Positions 59,382 to 64,000 of a DNA stretch of 64,000 bases are shown here, piece by piece. The position numbers were made by a program, and so were the translations under genes. The stretch is from Glycomyces tenuis DSM 44171 (GTDB lineage Bacteria; Actinomycetota; Actinomycetes; Mycobacteriales; Micromonosporaceae). The first letter of the stretch is position 1. Each line of letters begins with the position of its first letter. The stretch spans positions 124,001-188,000 of the forward strand of contig NZ_ATYW01000014.1 in assembly GCF_000427885.1 (NCBI RefSeq), written 5' to 3'. The notes under the pieces were generated by a model. That model did not search any database, had not been told where the DNA came from, and saw only the letters and a list, made by a program, of their open reading frames with translations.

Positions 59382-60322
59382 CGTCCGAGAGCACCGCGGC
59401 CGCCCGGGCCGCCGGGCCCCCCGCGCGGCGCCGCCGCCGCGCGGGCGGGCTCGGCCCGTCCCCGTGGTGGGGCTACGCGATGATCGCCCCGGCGTTCATC
59501 GGCCTCGCCGCGCTCTACCTGTGGCCGTTCCTGAAGACCTTCACCAAGAGCTTCATGGACACGCCCGCCTTCGGCCCCGGCACCTGGACCGGGCTCGACA
59601 ACTACACCGAGCTGCTCGGCGACGGCGAATTCTGGCAGGCCTTCGGGAACTCCGCGGTCTACACCGCGATCCTGCTGCTCGGCGTCCCGATCGCCATCGT
59701 CCTGGCCGCGCTCGTCCAGCAGCTCAGCCGCGGCCGGGCGGTCTACCGCGTCCTGTACTTCCTGCCCGTGGTCACGCTGCCGGTCGCGGTCAGCATGGTG
59801 TGGCGGTTCATCTACAACGGCGACTTCGGCCTGCTGAACTGGGCGCTCTCACTGGTCGGCATCCCGGGCCAGTACTGGGTGGCCGACGCGACCTACGCGA
59901 TCTACGCGATCGGCGTGGTCGGCATCTGGATGAGCCTCGGCATCAACCTCATCATCCTCGGCGCGGGCCTCCAGTCGATCCCGCCGGAGCTGTACGAGGC
60001 GTCCTCACTGGATGGCGCAGGCCGGGTCCGCCAGTTCTTCAGGATCACCCTGCCGCTGCTGTCCCCGAGCGTCTTCCTGGTGACCGTGCTGACCGTCATC
60101 TCGGCGCTCCAGATGTTCGACCTGGTCTTCGTCATGCTCCGCAGCGTCGACAACACCGCCCTCGACGACTCCAAGACCATCGTCTACCTGTTCTACGAGA
60201 AGGCCTTTGTCCAGTTCGACCAGGGCTACGGCGCCGCGATCGCGATCGTGCTGCTCGGCGTGATCATGATCGCCACCGCCCTCCAGTTCCGACTCCAGCG
60301 CCGGTGGGTGTTCTATGACTGA
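59378..60322 (+). CDS. Sugar ABC permease (CUT1, MalF/UgpA-like)
   Basis: The 314-aa permease has six TM helices after a basic N-terminus and the EAA loop ELYEASSLDGAGRVRQFFRITLPLLSP. The ATG overlaps the binding-protein stop. No ATPase gene is in the operon, as usual for actinobacterial CUT1 importers that share an MsiK-type ATPase encoded elsewhere. Confidence 0.9.
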   Translation: MTSESTAAARAAGPPARRRRRAGGLGPSPWWGYAMIAPAFIGLAALYLWPFLKTFTKSFMDTPAFGPGTWTGLDNYTELLGDGEFWQAFGNSAVYTAILLLGVPIAIVLAALVQQLSRGRAVYRVLYFLPVVTLPVAVSMVWRFIYNGDFGLLNWALSLVGIPGQYWVADATYAIYAIGVVGIWMSLGINLIILGAGLQSIPPELYEASSLDGAGRVRQFFRITLPLLSPSVFLVTVLTVISALQMFDLVFVMLRSVDNTALDDSKTIVYLFYEKAFVQFDQGYGAAIAIVLLGVIMIATALQFRLQRRWVFYD

Positions 60323-61178
60323 GCCGAGCCTCAAGCCGCGCAAGGCGGCCGGATCCAAAGCGACCCGGCGCGGCGAATGGATCCTGCACCTGGCGCTCGC
60401 CATCGCCGCGGCGGTCATGGTGGCGCCCTTCGCCTGGCAACTGCTCACCGCGTTCAAGACCACCGGCGAGGCCTCCGAGACGCCGCCGACGTTCTGGCCC
60501 GCCGAGCCGACCGCCGACGCCTTCGCGACGTTCTTCGACTCGGTGCCGGTCTGGAGCCAGTTCACCGTCTCGGTCTCGGCGCTCGTCCTGCGCGTGGTCG
60601 GCCAGCTCGCCGTCGCCGCGCTCGCCGGGTACGCCTTCGCGCGGTTGCGCTTCCCCGGCCGGAGCATCCTGTTCGGACTGTTCATCGCCATGCTCATGGT
60701 GCCCAGCCAGTTGTTCCTCATCGGGCAGTTCGAGCTGATCCGCGATCTCGAGCTGCTCGACACGATCCCCGCGCTCGCGATCCCCGGCATGTTCTCCGCC
60801 TTCGGCGTCTTCCTGATGCGGCAGGCGTTCATGTCGATCCCGGGCGCCTATGAGGAGGCCGCCCGCCTCGACGGGGCCGGACCGCTGCGCACGTTCTGGT
60901 CCGTGATGCTCCCGATGGTCCGGCCCACGCTCGGCGCGCTCGCGGTGCTCACCTCGCTGTACTCGTGGAACGACCTGCTGTGGCCGCTCATCGTGTCGCC
61001 GCGCGGCGACAACCGGCCGCTCACCGTGGGCCTCGCCGGCCTCCAAGGCCAGTACGGCACCGACTACCCGACCCTCATGGCGGGCGCGCTCGTCGCCTCG
61101 CTCCCGCTCATCGTCATCTTCCTCGTCCTCCAGCGGCAGTTCTTCAACGGGATCGCCAGCAGCGGCTTGAAAGGCTGA
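60315..61178 (+). CDS. Sugar ABC permease (CUT1, MalG/UgpE-like)
   Basis: The 287-aa second permease has the EAA motif GAYEEAARLDGAGPLRTFWSVMLPMVRP and ends in the family signature RQFFNGIASSGLKG. It overlaps the first permease by 8 bp and precedes the GH36 gene by 3 bp. Confidence 0.9.
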   Translation: MTEPSLKPRKAAGSKATRRGEWILHLALAIAAAVMVAPFAWQLLTAFKTTGEASETPPTFWPAEPTADAFATFFDSVPVWSQFTVSVSALVLRVVGQLAVAALAGYAFARLRFPGRSILFGLFIAMLMVPSQLFLIGQFELIRDLELLDTIPALAIPGMFSAFGVFLMRQAFMSIPGAYEEAARLDGAGPLRTFWSVMLPMVRPTLGALAVLTSLYSWNDLLWPLIVSPRGDNRPLTVGLAGLQGQYGTDYPTLMAGALVASLPLIVIFLVLQRQFFNGIASSGLKG

Positions 61179-61181
61179 ACC

Positions 61182-63317
61182 ATGACCCCGAGCACCACAC
61201 CGGTCGTCCACCTGCGGCGGGCCGGCACGAGCGTCGTCGTCTCGCTCACCGACGCGAGACTGCCCCGCATCCTGCACTGGGGCGCCGACCTCGGCGCGGT
61301 CGGCGACGACGAGCTCGCCGCGATCGAGCGCGCCACCGCGCCGACCATCGGCGACAGCGCCGTCACCTACCCCCAGCCCGTGCCGATCGTCCCGCAGCTC
61401 GCCGAGGGCTGGCTCGGGCGGCCCGGCGTCGCCGGGTCCCGAGACGGGCGGGCATGGGCCCCGCTGTTCCGGGCCGTCGGCGCCCGCGTCGACGACACCG
61501 CCGGGGCCGCCGTCCTCGAAGTCGACGGCGTCGACCCCGAGAGCGAACTGGCCCTCACCGTCGAGCTCCGACTCGAGCCGAGCGGTCTGCTGCGCACACG
61601 GGCGACGCTGCGCAACGACGGCGCGCCGTACCGCGTCGACGCGCTGGAGCTGACGCTGCCCGTCCCCGAGACCGCCGAGGAGCTCCTCGACCTCACCGGC
61701 CGCTGGGCCCACGAGCGCGTCCCCCAGCGGCACCCGTTCCCGATCGGCGCCTGGGTGCGCGAGAGCCGCGGCGGCAAACCGGGTCTGGACGCGCCCACGA
61801 TGCTCGTCGCCGGGCGCCCCGCCTTCGGATTCCGCGACGGCGAGGTCTGGGGCGTCCACCTCGGCTGGAGCGGCAACCAGATGCTCGCGGCCGAACGCAC
61901 TCCGGCCGGCACCCGCGTGCTGCGCGGCGGCGAGCTCCTCCTCCCCGCCGAGCTCGTCCTCGACTCCGGCGAGAAGTACCGGACGCCGTGGCTCTACGGC
62001 GCCTGCGGCACCGGCCTCGACGCGATGTCCGCGCAGGTCCACCGCTTCCTGCGCGCCAGGCCCGAGCACCCCGCCGCACCGCGCCCCGTCCTTGTCAACA
62101 CCTGGGAGGCCGTCTACTTCGACCACGACCCGGCCCGGCTCATCGCGCTCGCCGACCGCAGTGCCGAGCTCGGCGCCGAGCGCTTCGTCGTCGACGACGG
62201 CTGGTTCCTCGGCCGCCGCGACGACACCACCTCCCTCGGCGACTGGACTGTCGACCCCCGGGTCTGGCCCGACGGCCTCGAGCCGCTCGCCGAGCGCGTC
62301 CGCGAGCTCGGCATGCAGTTCGGGCTCTGGGTCGAACCCGAGATGGTCAACCTCGACTCCGAGCTCGCGCGCGCCCACCCCGAATGGGTCTTCGACGCCG
62401 GGCACGGTCCCGGCCTGCCCTCGCGCCACCAGCACGTCCTCGACCTCGGCCACGACGAGGCCTACCGGCACGTCTTCGAGCGCGTCTCCGCGCTCGTCGG
62501 CGCCCTGCGCGTCGACTACCTCAAGTGGGACCACAACCGCTTCCTCACCGACGCCGGGCACACCCCCGAGGGCCGCCCCGGCGTCCGCACCCAGACCCTC
62601 CGCGCCCATCGCATGATGCGCGAACTGCGCGAGGCCCACCCCGGCCTGGAGATCGAGTCCTGCGCCAGCGGCGGCGGCCGGATCGACCTCGGCGTCCTCG
62701 AGCACACCGACCGCGTCTGGCCCTCCGACTGCAACGACCCGCACGAGCGCATCGACATCCAGCGCTGGACCGGCCTGCTGCTCCCGCCCGAGCTCCAGGG
62801 CACCCACATCGGCGCCGAGACCTCGCACACCACCCGCCGCGTCGCGCCCCTGGCGTTCCGCGCCGCCACCGTCCTGTGGGGACATCTCGGCGTCGAGGCC
62901 GACCTCACCCGCGTCGACGAGCGCGAGTTCGCCGAGCTGCGCGCCTGGGTCGCCGCCCACCGCGAACTGCGCCCGCTTCTGCACTCCGGCGATGTCGTCC
63001 ACGCCGACACCGCACCGGAGGTCCGCCTCGAAGGCGTCGTGGCCGCCGACGGGAGCGAGGCGCTGTTCCAGTTCGCCGTGCTCGCGCGCCCCGCCGCCTG
63101 GCCGCCCGCGCGCCTGCGCTTCCCCGGCCTGGACCCCGAGCGCCGCTACCGCGTCGAGGAGCTCGCCGTCACCGCGGTCGTCCCCGACGACCAGCGTCCA
63201 CCGTGGATGGCGTCGCCGCTCGTGCTGCCCGGCCGCGTCCTGGCCGAGACCGGCATCGAGGCCCCGTCGCTCGACGTCGACCGGTCGGTGCTCCTGCGCC
63301 TCACCGGTGCCGCGTGA
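61182..63317 (+). CDS. GH36 alpha-galactosidase
   Basis: The 711-aa enzyme has the Melibiase_N sandwich, then a TIM barrel with nucleophile D450 (YLKWDHNR), acid/base D516 (WPSDCNDP), FVVDDGWFLGRRDD, GLWVEPEMVN and ESCASGGGRID, and a short beta C-domain. Length and motifs are those of bacterial tetrameric GH36 alpha-galactosidases. It lacks a signal peptide and acts on sugar imported by the upstream ABC system. Confidence 0.94.
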   Translation: MTPSTTPVVHLRRAGTSVVVSLTDARLPRILHWGADLGAVGDDELAAIERATAPTIGDSAVTYPQPVPIVPQLAEGWLGRPGVAGSRDGRAWAPLFRAVGARVDDTAGAAVLEVDGVDPESELALTVELRLEPSGLLRTRATLRNDGAPYRVDALELTLPVPETAEELLDLTGRWAHERVPQRHPFPIGAWVRESRGGKPGLDAPTMLVAGRPAFGFRDGEVWGVHLGWSGNQMLAAERTPAGTRVLRGGELLLPAELVLDSGEKYRTPWLYGACGTGLDAMSAQVHRFLRARPEHPAAPRPVLVNTWEAVYFDHDPARLIALADRSAELGAERFVVDDGWFLGRRDDTTSLGDWTVDPRVWPDGLEPLAERVRELGMQFGLWVEPEMVNLDSELARAHPEWVFDAGHGPGLPSRHQHVLDLGHDEAYRHVFERVSALVGALRVDYLKWDHNRFLTDAGHTPEGRPGVRTQTLRAHRMMRELREAHPGLEIESCASGGGRIDLGVLEHTDRVWPSDCNDPHERIDIQRWTGLLLPPELQGTHIGAETSHTTRRVAPLAFRAATVLWGHLGVEADLTRVDEREFAELRAWVAAHRELRPLLHSGDVVHADTAPEVRLEGVVAADGSEALFQFAVLARPAAWPPARLRFPGLDPERRYRVEELAVTAVVPDDQRPPWMASPLVLPGRVLAETGIEAPSLDVDRSVLLRLTGAA

Positions 63318-63318
63318 G

Positions 63319-64000
63319 ATGACGGCGCGGCGAGCCGCCGGCGCCGGCCACCTCATCGAGCTGGGCGGCCCCTCCGCGACGGCCACGGTGGCGATCTCGC
63401 CGCGGGCCGCCTCACTGCGGGCGCTCCGCGTCCGCGGTCTGGACCTCGTCGAGCCCACCACGGCATGGCGGTACCCGCCCGGCATGTCCGGCGCGGTGCT
63501 CGTGCCGTGGCCCAACCGCGTGGACTCCGCCCGCTGGGACTACGGCGGACGCGAGCAGCGCCTCGCCGTCACCGAACCGGAGCTGGGGCACGCCAACCAC
63601 GGGCTGCTCACCACGCACGACTTCCAGGTGCATGAGACGGGCGCGGACTCGGTCGCGCTCCGCGCCTTGATCAGCGGGCACCCCGGCTACCCCTTCGAGC
63701 TGCTGGTGACCGTCACCTACCGGCTCGGGGCCGACGGCGTCGACGTCGAGACCGCCGTCGACAACCTCGGCGACCGGCCCGCGCCGGTCGCCGTCGGCGC
63801 GCATCCGTACCTGCGGGTCGGATCAGTCCCCGCCGAGCGGCTCACCGTGCGGCTCGACGCGGACTCGGCGGGCCTTCCAGGGCCGACGCTCATCCCCAGG
63901 CAGCGCTTCGACGTGAGCGGCACCGAATTCGACCTGAGGGCGGGACGGCCCTTCCACCGCGTCCCACGCCACGCGACATATGAGCGCGCCGGAGCGCCCT
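63319..64000 (+). CDS. Aldose 1-epimerase family protein (partial)
   Basis: The 227 visible codons show the GalM-like fold: VLVPWPNRVDSARWDYGGRE (substrate Arg region), NHGLL (catalytic His), and VAVGAHPYLRVG (second His). It starts 1 bp after the GH36 stop, so it is in the same operon and would interconvert anomers of galactose released by GH36/GH97. The C-terminus, including the catalytic Glu, is beyond the window. Confidence 0.88.
   Translation, partial: MTARRAAGAGHLIELGGPSATATVAISPRAASLRALRVRGLDLVEPTTAWRYPPGMSGAVLVPWPNRVDSARWDYGGREQRLAVTEPELGHANHGLLTTHDFQVHETGADSVALRALISGHPGYPFELLVTVTYRLGADGVDVETAVDNLGDRPAPVAVGAHPYLRVGSVPAERLTVRLDADSAGLPGPTLIPRQRFDVSGTEFDLRAGRPFHRVPRHATYERAGAP

Noticed and set aside
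60264-63515. Very long antisense open frame (over 1,000 codons) opposite the sugar permease and GH36 genes
   Set aside because: High-GC DNA leaves the opposite frame free of stops; the sense frames carry complete GH36 and permease motifs and the antisense product is repetitive E/G/R/A without domains.
1-64000. tRNA/rRNA genes, CRISPR arrays, insertion sequences or prophage borders
   Set aside because: No clover-leaf-like tRNA ends, regular spacer repeats, transposase genes or terminal inverted repeats were seen by eye; a covariance or repeat search was not possible here.

Overview
The window reads as chromosomal DNA of a high-GC Gram-positive actinobacterium. Third codon positions are strongly G/C. 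ATGA/GTGA start-stop overlaps, GTG/TTG starts and probable leaderless genes are common. The regulator and transporter mix (TetR, MarR, FCD-GntR and tandem MerR regulators; many lipoprotein-dependent ABC importers; secreted glycosidases) fits a soil or plant-associated, plant-polymer-degrading actinomycete. I cannot fix the genus. I saw no tRNA, rRNA, insertion sequence or CRISPR array.

Layout. 1-7,960: a truncated PEP-synthase-like gene divergent from a TetR regulator with twin operators; DUF402, SRPBCC, NmrA-like and MarR genes; then an MFS / FecB / FecE / FecCD metal-siderophore uptake operon under a Fur-family-like box. 8,060-9,400: a class I DAHP synthase preceded by an apparent attenuator with a Trp-Tyr-Phe leader peptide. 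9,438-13,970: TetR plus flavin monooxygenase behind a 46-bp perfect palindrome, and a second TetR divergent from a DrrAB-like exporter. 14,057-17,762: secreted GH16 glucanase with a LacI-type operator, a two-HTH MerR regulator divergent from an erythromycin-esterase homologue, and a GAP-family membrane protein. 18,016-25,653: a ClpC-type chaperone and a rhamnose-type (RhaS/T/P/Q) ABC importer. 25,751-26,973: a sulfotransferase.

27,261-45,748 is the most striking part. One run of overlapping genes encodes a peptide-type ABC importer, a proline iminopeptidase-like hydrolase, an Xaa-Pro aminopeptidase and a signal-less GH127 beta-L-arabinofuranosidase. An FCD-GntR regulator follows, then every step of 4-hydroxyproline degradation: 2-epimerase, three-subunit D-hydroxyproline dehydrogenase, pyrroline-4-hydroxy-2-carboxylate deaminase and alpha-ketoglutarate semialdehyde dehydrogenase. 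Related GTGACA/TGTCAC-type sites lie before both halves. Together these suggest a pathway that imports arabinosylated hydroxyproline peptides of the plant extensin type, trims sugar and peptide inside the cell, and burns hydroxyproline to 2-oxoglutarate.

45,763-51,288: DUF2071; a DUF2975/HTH pair; a copper locus (membrane protein, YcnI, CopC-CopD fusion); and a peptide deformylase behind a palindrome resembling the nickel-responsive Nur box. 51,471-52,676: ornithine aminotransferase. 52,707-64,000: a galactoside/arabinopyranoside locus, namely a secreted GH97 with two carbohydrate-binding modules, a cytoplasmic GH97, a CUT1-type ABC importer, a GH36 alpha-galactosidase and a truncated aldose 1-epimerase. 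The two GH97 genes carry near-identical, spacing-conserved promoters.
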